A DNA stretch of 64,000 bases from NCBI RefSeq assembly GCF_024171605.1, contig NZ_JALKAA010000002.1, positions 186,001-250,000 on the forward strand, given 5' to 3'. The stretch comes from Pontibacter sp. HSC-36F09. GTDB lineage: Bacteria > Bacteroidota > Bacteroidia > Cytophagales > Hymenobacteraceae. Position numbers and translations under genes: made by a program. Positions 53,621 to 61,517 of the stretch are shown here, one piece after another. How positions within the stretch are numbered: the first letter of the stretch is position 1; each line of letters starts with the position of its first letter. The notes below the pieces were generated by a model. That model saw nothing but the letters and a program-made list of their open reading frames with translations. It was not told where the DNA came from and ran no database searches.

Positions 53621-54916
53621 ATGACTAAAGTAGCCCCTTCCACAAACAGCGAAACCGGGCAGGAGAATGCTTCTGGTGGGTACATGCGTCCGATCGTCAT
53701 CATCGGCGCCCTGTTCTTCATCTTCGGCTTCGTTACCTGGCTTAACGCCATCCTGATCCCGTATTTCAAAATTGCCCTGGAACTCAATAACTTCCAGTCG
53801 TACCTGGTGGCGTTCGCGTTCTACATCTCCTATTTCGTGATGGCTATACCTTCGGCATGGGTGCTGAAAAAGACGGGCTTTAAGAAAGGTATGTCGGTGG
53901 GGCTGCTGGTGATGGCAACCGGTGCGTTGTTGTTTGTACCTGCCGCGCTTACCCGCACGCTCGAGTTGTTCCTGATCGGCCTTTTTGTACAGGGCACGGG
54001 TCTGGCTGTGCTGCAGACAGCCTCTAACCCCTATATTACGATTTTGGGTCCGTTGGAGAGTGCTGCCAAACGCATCAGCATCATGGGGGTGAGCAATAAG
54101 ATCGGCGGCGTGCTGGGCTCTATCATTCTGGGTGCCATTGTGCTTTCAAATGCCGACGAGGTAGTGGCCAAACTGGAGTTGATGAGCGTGGCCGAGAAAG
54201 CCGTTGAGTTGGACACGATGGCCTCCAAGGTGATCATGCCATACCTGATTATTATGTGTGTGCTGATTGCGCTAGCCGTTGTCATTTATTTTTCGTCGCT
54301 GCCGGAAGTGGACACAGACCAGGAAAGTGAAACTGTGGCTGCGGCCAATGTAAACAAGACAAGCATTCTGCAGTTTCCGCACCTGTTGCTGGGCGCTTTC
54401 ACCATGTTTGTGTATGTGGGCGTGGAAGTAATGGCCGGTGACACGATCGTGAGTTATGGTGCCTCTCAGGGTATACCTTTCACAACGGCTAAGTTCTTTA
54501 CCTCATTCACGCTGGGAGCGATGGTGGTTGCCTACTTTGTGGGTGTGGCCACCATTCCAAAATACATCCGTCAGGACAAAGCCCTGCAGATATCCGCCGT
54601 ACTAGGCATTCTCTTCACGATTGCAGCCATCATGACGAGTGGTTTTGTGTCGGTGTTGTTTATTGCGTTGCTGGGTCTTGCCAATGCCCTCATGTGGCCC
54701 GCCATTTTCCCGCTGGCAATTGCGGATCTGGGGCGTTTCACCAAAATCGGTTCCTCGCTCATTATCATGGGTATAGCCGGTGGCGCCATCCTGCCACTTA
54801 TCTACGGCGCCCTGGCCGACTCGATCAACCCGCAGCAGGCTTACTGGATCATGGTGCCTTGTTACCTGTTCATTCTATACTATGCGACGGCTGGTCATAA
54901 GATCAGAACAAAATAG
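53621..54916 (+). CDS. FucP/NagP-type sugar MFS permease
   Basis: 431-residue major-facilitator protein of the FucP/GluP branch with 12 predicted helices: GALFFIFGFVTWLNAILIPYFK (helix 1), TASNPYITILGPLESAAKR after helix 4 and a final ALADSINPQQAYW loop. NagP of this group imports GlcNAc in Shewanella and relatives. The gene follows GH20 by 123 bases and ends in a strong hairpin. GlcNAc is therefore the most likely substrate, with fucose or glucose as alternatives. Confidence 0.88.
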   Translation: MTKVAPSTNSETGQENASGGYMRPIVIIGALFFIFGFVTWLNAILIPYFKIALELNNFQSYLVAFAFYISYFVMAIPSAWVLKKTGFKKGMSVGLLVMATGALLFVPAALTRTLELFLIGLFVQGTGLAVLQTASNPYITILGPLESAAKRISIMGVSNKIGGVLGSIILGAIVLSNADEVVAKLELMSVAEKAVELDTMASKVIMPYLIIMCVLIALAVVIYFSSLPEVDTDQESETVAAANVNKTSILQFPHLLLGAFTMFVYVGVEVMAGDTIVSYGASQGIPFTTAKFFTSFTLGAMVVAYFVGVATIPKYIRQDKALQISAVLGILFTIAAIMTSGFVSVLFIALLGLANALMWPAIFPLAIADLGRFTKIGSSLIIMGIAGGAILPLIYGALADSINPQQAYWIMVPCYLFILYYATAGHKIRTK

Positions 54917-54932
54917 AATTCTGCACCATATT

Positions 54933-54977
54933 AAAACAGCGACAGGAGCCTTTTATGGAGGCTCCTGTCGCTGTTTT
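54933..54977. terminator. Bidirectional terminator, 18-bp perfect stem
   Basis: AAAACAGCGACAGGAGCC pairs exactly with GGCTCCTGTCGCTGTTTT. It separates the permease from the convergent small lipoprotein gene at 55057-55215. Confidence 0.8.
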
Positions 54978-55056
54978 AGGAGGTATAGGCATGCTCATGT
55001 AAGCCCCAGCCAGGTAGAAGGCCGTCACACAAATAAAGTATAGGTATAGCGCTTTA

Positions 55057-55215
55057 CTATATAGTATTTGGCAAGGTTGTTGTTGTTGTTGTTGCAGCCA
55101 CGGTCGTTTTGGCTTCCGGTGTGTCTACAGCTTGCGCCTTGTTGTTTTCGCAGGATGAAACTAAGGCGAGAATGAGCAGGGTCAGCAGCAGCACCCCATA
55201 TAGTCTGTTCAGCAT
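55057..55215 (-). CDS. Small lipoprotein with poly-threonine tract
   Basis: 52-residue protein: MLNRLYGVLLLTLLILALVSSC is a lipoprotein signal with the lipid-bearing Cys at residue 22. The mature part is only about 30 residues, with a run of six Thr encoded by ACA/ACC triplets (a TTG microsatellite on the plus strand, about 55075-55095). No family was recognised. It stands alone between two spacers. The clean signal peptide and matching start and stop argue that it is real. The triplet run could vary in length between strains. Confidence 0.65.
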   Translation of the reverse strand: MLNRLYGVLLLTLLILALVSSCENNKAQAVDTPEAKTTVAATTTTTTLPNTI

Positions 55216-55404
55216 GGCTTCTCAAGTTTATCGTGCCAGGAAGTTGGCACATGGGTTATTACGCAGGCACGATTGGCTTAGTTGAGGCTCCACTACCAAA
55301 GCAGTAAAATAATTTTTTGTAGGACAGAAGCTATGAAGTTTAAGTTTATAAAATAATTGCACTAAATACGGTCACCAGTATATCCGGGTATGCCCGTGAT
55401 TACA

Positions 55405-55412
55405 TACATTTG
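55405..55412 (+). promoter_or_regulatory. -7 promoter element for the gene at 55461
   Basis: TACATTTG matches TAnnTTTG, 49 bases before the ATG. The spacer 55216-55404 shows nothing else. Confidence 0.45.
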
Positions 55413-55460
55413 TGCCTGCCAAACAGGCTTTATCTCTCAAAATCATAAAACAAACATCCT

Positions 55461-55865
55461 ATGCATCGCCTTAGACTCTTACTCCTGGTTGTACTATCTG
55501 TCGCCACAATGGCTTCGTGCACCACTTCCCGCAAGAAAAACAGCAATACCGGCCAGGTAGTGATCATTAAAGACAGTAAGAAAGACAGCAAAGCCGGATA
55601 TCACAAAGGCTACAAGAAAGGCTGGACCAAGAACACAAACAACCCGCACCACCCACGCACCACCAATCCTGGCCATACCAAGCACAAGCAGGGGAAAGGC
55701 GGCAACACTGTGATTATTGTGAATAAGAACAATGCAAATGTGAAGCAGGCTGCCCCCAAGGGCAAACCGGGGCATGGCAATCACCACAACGGAGGCAAAG
55801 GAAAAGGTAACCAGGGTAAGGGTAACAATGGCAAACACGGCAACGGAAAGGGCGGTAAGAAATAA
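55461..55865 (+). CDS. Small, highly basic Gly/Lys/Asn/His-rich lipoprotein
   Basis: 134-residue protein with a lipoprotein signal (lipobox MASC) and a low-complexity mature region. It has a Lys-rich stretch (KDSKKDSKAGYHKGYKKG) and a tail of G-K-N-H repeats (GKGKGNQGKGNNGKHGNGKGGKK). The very high positive charge suggests binding to anionic polymers such as DNA, LPS or acidic polysaccharide. No family was recognised. It is a single gene with its own promoter element and a terminator. Codon use is normal for the region, so it is not a sequencing artefact. Confidence 0.75.
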   Translation: MHRLRLLLLVVLSVATMASCTTSRKKNSNTGQVVIIKDSKKDSKAGYHKGYKKGWTKNTNNPHHPRTTNPGHTKHKQGKGGNTVIIVNKNNANVKQAAPKGKPGHGNHHNGGKGKGNQGKGNNGKHGNGKGGKK

Positions 55866-55899
55866 ATAGTTTGTTCCTTCTGTTTTTACAACACCAGGT

Positions 55900-55932
55900 A
55901 TAGGCGGGCTCTTAAAAGGGCCTGCCTTTTTT
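55900..55932 (+). terminator. Terminator after the basic lipoprotein
   Basis: GGCGGGCTC and GGGCCTGCC form a stem with G-U pairs, followed by TTTTTTG. An AGGTATAG motif overlaps the 5' arm. Confidence 0.6.
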
Positions 55933-55935
55933 GTT

Positions 55936-56273
55936 GCAGGTGGCGCACGCTCGCCATGGAGGCTTAGTCGTGATAATAGCCAGATTTGTATATAGAAAAC
56001 CTTGGTAGGTATAAATATCCTGTGTTATGAAATGTAAAGGACTATTTTTATGCCATATCCAATGCTACGCTGCGTGGGGTAAGTCTGCTTGTGCCGATTC
56101 CAGGCGATGAATAACAAACTATATATTCGGAAACTCTTACTTTGAGACTTTGCCTGAACAACTGGCTCTATACCTTGGATCTGAAAGCTATCAGCGCATC
56201 AAAAGGTACCTGAAGTTGAACCACTGCGTCACAGCAGTATTAATCTGAAGCCTGCTCACTAGTTAGTCCTGAG
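55936..56273. other. Spacer with a possible gene remnant
   Basis: No intact gene. 56111-56248 is a 45-codon open stretch with coding-like composition (FGNSYFETLPEQLALYLG...) but no start codon and no recognised family, so it could be a decayed gene end. The rest is AT-rich. Confidence 0.3.
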
Positions 56274-56331
56274 TAAAAAAATAAGACCATCCTTCGAAGA
56301 CAAGTTCTGCGGGGGATGGTCTTATTTTTTT
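56274..56331. terminator. Long hairpin with T-run, no obvious upstream gene
   Basis: AAAATAAGACCATCC (within 56275-56292) pairs with GGATGGTCTTATTTT (from 56314) and the T-run extends to 56331. With no gene directly upstream, it may end an unseen small RNA or the remnant at 56111-56248. Confidence 0.6.
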
Positions 56332-56425
56332 GGTATAAATCGATGTATAAACTGAACAATATTTGAAGTATATAGGTATATATGTTATATTTAATGCTCG
56401 ATATTAACCAAATACTCAGAATCTT

Positions 56426-56653
56426 ATGGCCCTTTTGAGATTTACCCTACTCATTGTGCTGGTAAGCACCCTGGCAACCTTTTCCTCGTGCTCTTCTTTC
56501 AGCCGTAGCAGCCGCGCCATTGTTGTGGACGACTACAGCAGCATGCGTTATGTGAAAGGAAAGCCGGACAAGGTACACAAAAAGTGGAAATCGAAATCGT
56601 CTTATACCCCCAGAAACAACAAAGTAGCCAAACGTAGAAATGCTGACTGGTAG
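56426..56653 (+). CDS. Small basic lipoprotein-like hypothetical
   Basis: 75-residue protein with a hydrophobic N-terminus ending in a Cys within FSSCSSF, consistent with a lipoprotein signal. The mature part is short and strongly basic (KGKPDKVHKKWKSKSS, KVAKRR). No family was recognised. It resembles in style the basic lipoprotein at 55461. A hairpin directly follows the stop, and the next gene begins 58 bases later. Confidence 0.6.
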   Translation: MALLRFTLLIVLVSTLATFSSCSSFSRSSRAIVVDDYSSMRYVKGKPDKVHKKWKSKSSYTPRNNKVAKRRNADW

Positions 56654-56690
56654 TATTGCGTGCCTCCGAGGGAGGCTGCTACTTTTGTTT
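56650..56690 (+). terminator. Hairpin after the small basic protein
   Basis: GCCTCC and GGAGGC form the core at 56662-56676, with outer GTAG/CTAC pairing, followed by TTTTGTTT. It lies only 20 bases before the next ATG. Confidence 0.5.
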
Positions 56691-56711
56691 GCATGTTGCG
56701 TATAGGCAGCT

Positions 56712-57209
56712 ATGGAAACGGCAAAGACACACTATACCCGCACACCCCGAACCGAAAGCCTGAAATGGGTAGACCGGGTCACCCACTTAATGGATAACCA
56801 GTTCCGTTTGCCTGGCACTAACTGGCGATTCGGGATGGATCCTATTCTCGGGCTTTTCCCGGTGGTGGGTGATCTGGCCTCGTTTAGTGTGTCAGCCATG
56901 CTGATCCTGACCATGGCCCGCCACGGTGCCAGCGGCAAAATGGTGACGCTTATGTTGCTCAACATAGCATTGGACACCCTGTTTGGCAGTATTCCCATCC
57001 TTGGCAACATCTTTGACTTTGCCTTTAAAGCGAACGAGCGGAACGTGCGTATGCTTCGGGCGCACTACGAAGAAGGCAAGTACGAGGGAAGCGGCAAAAA
57101 AATCATCATAGGCGTCATCATCGGCATCATCGTAATAGGCATTCTGCTGTTATGGGCCCTTTGGGAGTTGGTGGCCTTAGCCTATCAACTGGTGCAGGGT
57201 TGGTTCTAG
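56712..57209 (+). CDS. DUF4112 domain membrane protein
   Basis: 165-residue DUF4112 protein: WVDRVTHLMDNQFRLPGTNWRFGMDPILGLFPVVGDLAS is the family opening, followed by two hydrophobic helices (about 52-75 and 80-100) and SIPILGNIFDFAFKANERNVRML. An extra C-terminal transmembrane helix (about 133-158) is present. The function of DUF4112 is unknown; it is likely an inner-membrane protein. It is convergent with uvsE, only six bases apart, with no clear terminator between them. Confidence 0.88.
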   Translation: METAKTHYTRTPRTESLKWVDRVTHLMDNQFRLPGTNWRFGMDPILGLFPVVGDLASFSVSAMLILTMARHGASGKMVTLMLLNIALDTLFGSIPILGNIFDFAFKANERNVRMLRAHYEEGKYEGSGKKIIIGVIIGIIVIGILLLWALWELVALAYQLVQGWF

Positions 57210-57215
57210 AGTAGG

Positions 57216-58109
57216 TTATATTCTACCGAGTTCCTTTGCCACGGCCACTGCCTTATGGGCACTCGCTTCCTTGTCTTTTATCTCCAGCATAATATCCATA
57301 TCAATGCCCTCGGCCTCTACCAGGAAATCGTGAAAAGCCTGTTCACCGATGCTTTGCACATGCTTGCCCTTGCGCTCCCCCGGCGATTGGGCGCTGTAGT
57401 CTACCATCAGAACGCCGTCACGTTCGGGTTGCCAGGTTTGGGTCGCCAGCATCAAGGCCTCGCGCATGGGTTCTCCGTTGTTCACGCACTCGTGGTGCAG
57501 GTTATCGAAAATGATGGGCATGTCCGTGAGTTCGTGCAGCACCAGGCAGTCGGTTAGGCTATACGTGCGATCGTCGTTTTCAACGCAGAGGCGGGCTTTT
57601 ACTTCCTCAGGGAGCATGGTGTGATATACCTCTGCAAACCGATTGAGAGCCGACTCCTTATCTCCATAGGCGCCACCCCCGTGTATCTGTAGTTTAGCTG
57701 TAGAGTCAAGGCCCATCAGGTTGAGGATACTGCCCTGGTAGACGAGCTCGGCGATGCTATTCTGCACTGTTTGCGGGTTAGGGGAATTGAGGACCACAAA
57801 CTGATCCGGGTGCATGGAAATGCGCAGGTTGTGGCGCTTGATGTAATCACCGAGCCGGCGCAAGGTCAGCTTAAAATGCTCCTGCCAGTTATAAGTGTTG
57901 ATGGGGTGCGATGCGAAAGGTACCAGGTCAGAAGTGAGCCGGAAAAAATGCAGGCCATGTTCCACATTAAACTCCAGGATGCGGCGCAAACAGGTCAGGT
58001 TCTGCTCTACAGTCTGTATCAGGCGTTCCTCGGAGTAAGAGGCCAGGCGAAAGGTGCGGGAGGAGGAACAGTCTAGTGTCTGGTTGATGCAGGGATATCC
58101 GATCTTCAT
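57216..58109 (-). CDS. uvsE: UV damage endonuclease UvsE
   Basis: 297-residue UvdE/UvsE endonuclease with a TIM-barrel fold that nicks DNA 5' of UV photoproducts. Motifs: MKIGYPCIN, HGLHFFRLTSDLVPFASHP, RISMHPDQFVVLNSP (metal ligands), LQIHGGGAYGDK, CVENDDRTY and IIFDNLHHECVNNG (His/Glu ligands). Full family length, no signal. Its leader carries three overlapping GGTATA-type motifs directly before the start. It appears to be a single-gene unit. Confidence 0.95.
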   Translation of the reverse strand: MKIGYPCINQTLDCSSSRTFRLASYSEERLIQTVEQNLTCLRRILEFNVEHGLHFFRLTSDLVPFASHPINTYNWQEHFKLTLRRLGDYIKRHNLRISMHPDQFVVLNSPNPQTVQNSIAELVYQGSILNLMGLDSTAKLQIHGGGAYGDKESALNRFAEVYHTMLPEEVKARLCVENDDRTYSLTDCLVLHELTDMPIIFDNLHHECVNNGEPMREALMLATQTWQPERDGVLMVDYSAQSPGERKGKHVQSIGEQAFHDFLVEAEGIDMDIMLEIKDKEASAHKAVAVAKELGRI

Positions 58110-58110
58110 A

Positions 58111-58133
58111 AGGTATAGAGGTATAGCTATACC
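58111..58133. repeat. Cluster of three GGTATA motifs
   Basis: AGGTATAG, AGGTATAGC and an inverted GCTATACC lie within 23 bases directly upstream of the uvsE ATG (58107-58109). It is the densest cluster of this genome-wide motif in the window. Confidence 0.85.
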
Positions 58134-58190
58134 CTAACCTACGCACAAGCGGATTGTTTTGCCGAAAATCAGATTTCAGAAAAGCACATT

Positions 58191-58838
58191 TCAGCGCTCT
58201 ATCTCATAACCGGTATTGTCTTTAAAGAGACTGTTGTATTTCTCTTTCTCTTCTATGCGGCGCTTGAGTTCCTGGATCATAAGCAGTTGCTGCAGTTTCT
58301 GGTTCTGTTTTCCTTCTTTGGAAAACATGTCGTATAGCAGCGAAATAGGGTTAAGCGCGGTAGGTGCGGCAGGCGGCGGCGGAGGACCGGGCTCCAGTTC
58401 AGGCCGGTAGCCTTTTCGCTTCACATACTCCGGCTCTTCCTTTTTCATGTTGCGTAGCGCACGTTGTATCATTTCCTCAGATGGCCGGCTGGTGATCTCT
58501 ACCTCGCCCAGTAGAACGTTATCTGGCTGCAGCACGATGTTCACGCGAATTTCTGAGACAGGCAAATTGCGGGGCAGGTATAGCATGGGCTTAAAGCCAA
58601 CAGCCCGGATCAACAGCGTGTCGTTCTGGTCGATATCGATCAGGAAGCTGCCCTCTTCATCGGAGATGACACCCTGGGTAGTGCCAAAACGGATGACGCC
58701 CGCTCCAGGTATAGGTGTAATTTTGTCGGACTCAAATATGGTACCGCTCACGCGGATATTTCGCTGCGCCAGGGCCGGCAATGTGCCCAGCAGTAAAAGG
58801 GCAGAAAGAAGAAGTAGTCGCAGCGGGTATAGGGGCAT
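58191..58838 (-). CDS. CarboxypepD_reg-like domain protein
   Basis: 215 residues from the ATG at 58838, chosen because it opens a signal peptide (MPLYPLRLLLL... ending LPALAQ). It has a carboxypeptidase-regulatory-like beta domain (about 25-110): IRVSGTIFESDKITPIPGAGV, GSFLIDIDQNDTLLIRAVG and VNIVLQPDNVLLGEVEI. A Pro-rich linker (GPPPPPAAP) and a charged coiled-coil-like tail (LKRRIEEKEKYNSLF) follow. It resembles the N-terminal extension of SusC proteins without a barrel. Probably a periplasmic or outer-membrane-associated protein of unknown role. Confidence 0.75.
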   Translation of the reverse strand: MPLYPLRLLLLSALLLLGTLPALAQRNIRVSGTIFESDKITPIPGAGVIRFGTTQGVISDEEGSFLIDIDQNDTLLIRAVGFKPMLYLPRNLPVSEIRVNIVLQPDNVLLGEVEITSRPSEEMIQRALRNMKKEEPEYVKRKGYRPELEPGPPPPPAAPTALNPISLLYDMFSKEGKQNQKLQQLLMIQELKRRIEEKEKYNSLFKDNTGYEIER

Positions 58839-58986
58839 GTTACAGCAGAGGCCACCTCGGCAGTGGCAAAGGGTTAATGTCAATACGCCGGAAAAGGCTT
58901 AAAAGTATGCCCATGTTAAAATAAATAACAGTTGAGCGGCATGATGCTAAATTACGAAAATTTAGCAGAAAACAGGCTTAAATAGC

Positions 58987-59023
58987 GAAAGCCCGTAGCT
59001 ACGGGCGCTACAGGCTTTCAAAT
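58987..59023 (-). terminator. Palindromic hairpin downstream of the Asn/Thr-rich lipoprotein
   Basis: GCCCGTAGCTACGGGC (58991-59006) is a perfect palindrome; GAAAGCC (58987-58993) and GGCTTTC (59013-59019) allow an alternative outer stem. It lies about 70 bases past the stop of the minus-strand gene at 59092. No strong T-run. Confidence 0.45.
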
Positions 59024-59091
59024 TAGTTATACGTTGATTAAATCTATTGGTTTCTGTTCATGTTGTTCCCCGAGCCAGTAGTTGTGCCGGA

Positions 59092-59781
59092 CTAGTTTTG
59101 ATTGGTCCCGGAGTTATTCATCTGGTTCTGGTTCGTTCCTGCATCATCGCGCTGGTTGGTGCCGTCGTTACTCATGCCCCAGTAGTTGGCGCGTTTTTCC
59201 TGGTACTGGCGGTACTGCTCCTTGCTCAAGATCGACTGCAATTCTTTGTCTGTTTTCTCCATGATCTGTTCACGCTGTGTATCCAGATTTGATGCGGCTG
59301 TCGTGTTGTTTTGTGTGTTTGTGTTCATGTTGCCGCGTGTGTCGGTCATCGTGCCGCCATCCTTGTCGTAGCGGTCCTTCTCAGTAGTAGCCATATTGTC
59401 CACGTCTTCGGCTACCTGACCACCCATGCGGTTGGTTTCGTTATAGTTAAACTGGAGCTCACTCAGGCGACGCTCCCGCTCATACACCACCTGCTCCACC
59501 CGGTTTTGGGTAGTGGTGTCCAGACGCATGTCTGTTGCCATTTGGCCGGCAATACGCGTGGCGTTGCTATGCCAGGCGACGTCGGAATTTGCTGCCATGT
59601 CACCGGAGTTTGACATATCCGTTGTAGCACTTCTGGCCGCTTCAGTGCCCCTGATATTGCTTTGGTTTACGTTTTCGTCATTATTTGCATCCGCCGTTTC
59701 GTACGTCTTGCCTCTGTCTTCGGAACAGGAAGCAAACATCATGGCACTCACTATAGCTATTGAATAAAATACCTTTTTCAT
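59092..59781 (-). CDS. Asn/Thr/Gln-rich lipoprotein with Spy/CpxP-like helical core
   Basis: 229 residues; lipobox MFASC. The middle (about 90-190) is helical and resembles Spy/CpxP-type periplasmic proteins: TTQNRVEQVVYERERRLSELQ and later LQSILSKEQYRQYQEKR, the LxxEQ-like motif of that group. The flanks are low-complexity, with repeated Asn/Thr/Met and a C-terminal GTNQN repeat. A stress or chaperone role is only suggested. Transcribed from its own TATATTTG element upstream. Confidence 0.65.
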   Translation of the reverse strand: MKKVFYSIAIVSAMMFASCSEDRGKTYETADANNDENVNQSNIRGTEAARSATTDMSNSGDMAANSDVAWHSNATRIAGQMATDMRLDTTTQNRVEQVVYERERRLSELQFNYNETNRMGGQVAEDVDNMATTEKDRYDKDGGTMTDTRGNMNTNTQNNTTAASNLDTQREQIMEKTDKELQSILSKEQYRQYQEKRANYWGMSNDGTNQRDDAGTNQNQMNNSGTNQN

Positions 59782-59842
59782 CTCTTACATACTCTAAGTT
59801 GAACATTTATATCACAGCTCGTTTGTTAAAAATAGTATAAAA

Positions 59843-59850
59843 CAAATATA
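59843..59850 (-). promoter_or_regulatory. -7 promoter element of the gene at 59092-59781
   Basis: Reads TATATTTG on the minus strand, matching TAnnTTTG, about 62 bases before the ATG. The AT-rich spacer 59851-60060 holds no other recognised feature. Confidence 0.45.
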
Positions 59851-60062
59851 GTCTGTGCTAATGTTTTACGATGAAAGGAATGTTAAGTTTATAGGGTGTT
59901 TGCTGTTGTGTGTGCAATAGGTGCGTCCGTAATGCTGTATAGGAGCTTTGAAAAGTCATATTGCGTTGTGGGAGGGTTCTTGAAATTTAAATAATATACT
60001 TGAGCTGAATAAGGTGATGAAGTGCTTGAATATGACAAAATATATATGAAGGTATGGTGTTA

Positions 60063-60098
60063 AAGCAGAGAACCGACCATTTGGCCGGCTCTCTGCTT
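60063..60098 (-). terminator. Hairpin after the membrane metallophosphoesterase
   Basis: AAGCAGAGAACCG pairs with CGGCTCTCTGCTT (one wobble) 20 bases past the stop of the gene at 60119. On the minus strand only a weak T-stretch follows. Confidence 0.55.
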
Positions 60099-60118
60099 AT
60101 TACAAATCAGGGTATAGC

Positions 60119-61354
60119 TTAAGCTTTTTTCAATTCGAATACGGTGATTTCGGGAAGGAAGCCCACGCGACCCGGGTAGCCGATAAAGCCTAGGCCAGTG
60201 TTGACGTACAGGTGCTGCCTGCCACGTTTGTAAAGGCCCGCCCACTGCTCGTACACATATTGCACCGGACTCCATTTCAGACCAGGTATGTTCACCCCGA
60301 ACTGCATGCCGTGGGTATGGCCCGACAGCGTGAGGTCGATATCGTTATACTTCTGGTTGATCTCACCGTCCCAGTGCGAAGGGTCGTGCGACAGCAACAC
60401 CTTAAACGGACTGTTTTCTGAACCACTGTAAGCTTTGTTTAGGTCGCCATATTTCGGAAAACCCACCCGGTTGCCCCAGTTCTCCACGCCCAACACCGCG
60501 ATGTGCTCGCCGTCTTTTTCGATGCGGCGGTTCTCGTTCAGCAACACGTCCCAGCCCATGCTGCGCTGCGTGTCTATCAGGGTCTGCAGGTTTTGGGTCT
60601 TCTCCTCACGGCTATCCCAGTTTGCGTAGTCGCCGTAGTCGTGGTTGCCGAGCACCGAAAACACACCTTGCTTCGCCCGGATTTCCTTCAGGGTGTCCAC
60701 ATGCGGCATCAGTTCTTTGGCTATGTTGTTCACAATATCGCCTGTGAAGAACACGAGGTCGGCTTCCTGCTTGTTGATAAGCCTTACGGCTTCTTTCAAA
60801 GGCTCTGTGGAAGTAAAACTACCCGTGTGCAGGTCAGAGATCTGCAGCATCTTAAAGCCCTCAAAAGCCGCTGGCAGGTTCGGGAAGCGCAGCGTAACAC
60901 GTTTTACGCGGTAGTCGTAGGCGCCTTTCACCATGCCATAAATAAAGGCAGAGAACGGCACTGCCGCTACCATAAATCCCATCTGGCTGAGGAATTTGTT
61001 GCGCGATGGGTCAAAAGTTGTCTCTCCGCTATTCACATTGTTGAACACCATTTTGCCCAGGCGCAGGGTGTCATCCACAAAAAGGAAAAGCACCACAACC
61101 AGTTTGGAGGCGAAAATGATAAAGAGCGTGCTGGCCAGGTATGTTTTGTAAGTATCAGGCGGGGTACCGCGTGTGAACGAGGCGAGCGCAAACGTGGTAA
61201 CTGTGATGGCAAACACAGCCCAGTACAACAGGTAGATAATGCGCTGAGTACTGGCAGAAAGACTTTGCGTGACTGTTTTAACGGCCTGGAAGACATAAAG
61301 GTCCACCAGGAACAGGATGAAAATTACTATTCCTATCGAAAAGTTTCGTTGCAT
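60119..61354 (-). CDS. Membrane-anchored metallophosphoesterase (YkuE/COG1408-like)
   Basis: 411 residues from the ATG at 61354; an earlier TTG would add 11 unlikely residues. Four hydrophobic segments fill about residues 1-145 and the calcineurin-like domain follows: LQISDLHTGSF, FTGDIVNN, VLGNHDYGDY, LLSHDPSHW and LSGHTHGMQFG give the complete dinuclear-metal site. Relatives hydrolyse UDP-diacylglucosamine-type or other phosphoesters at the membrane; the substrate is not deducible here. It is divergent from radC. Confidence 0.88.
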   Translation of the reverse strand: MQRNFSIGIVIFILFLVDLYVFQAVKTVTQSLSASTQRIIYLLYWAVFAITVTTFALASFTRGTPPDTYKTYLASTLFIIFASKLVVVLFLFVDDTLRLGKMVFNNVNSGETTFDPSRNKFLSQMGFMVAAVPFSAFIYGMVKGAYDYRVKRVTLRFPNLPAAFEGFKMLQISDLHTGSFTSTEPLKEAVRLINKQEADLVFFTGDIVNNIAKELMPHVDTLKEIRAKQGVFSVLGNHDYGDYANWDSREEKTQNLQTLIDTQRSMGWDVLLNENRRIEKDGEHIAVLGVENWGNRVGFPKYGDLNKAYSGSENSPFKVLLSHDPSHWDGEINQKYNDIDLTLSGHTHGMQFGVNIPGLKWSPVQYVYEQWAGLYKRGRQHLYVNTGLGFIGYPGRVGFLPEITVFELKKA

Positions 61355-61517
61355 GGTATATGGTTGGTGCTGCTTCGGAACAGCCAAAGGCAGCTTCAGG
61401 TTTTAAAAATTGTATGTTTATATAAAAAAGCCAGGTAAAAGGCCTCTGTTTCATGAACTATTTTTAGTCTAAACAGATTCACTTAACAATCTTTTATCTA
61501 ACAAAATCTGTACCGCA

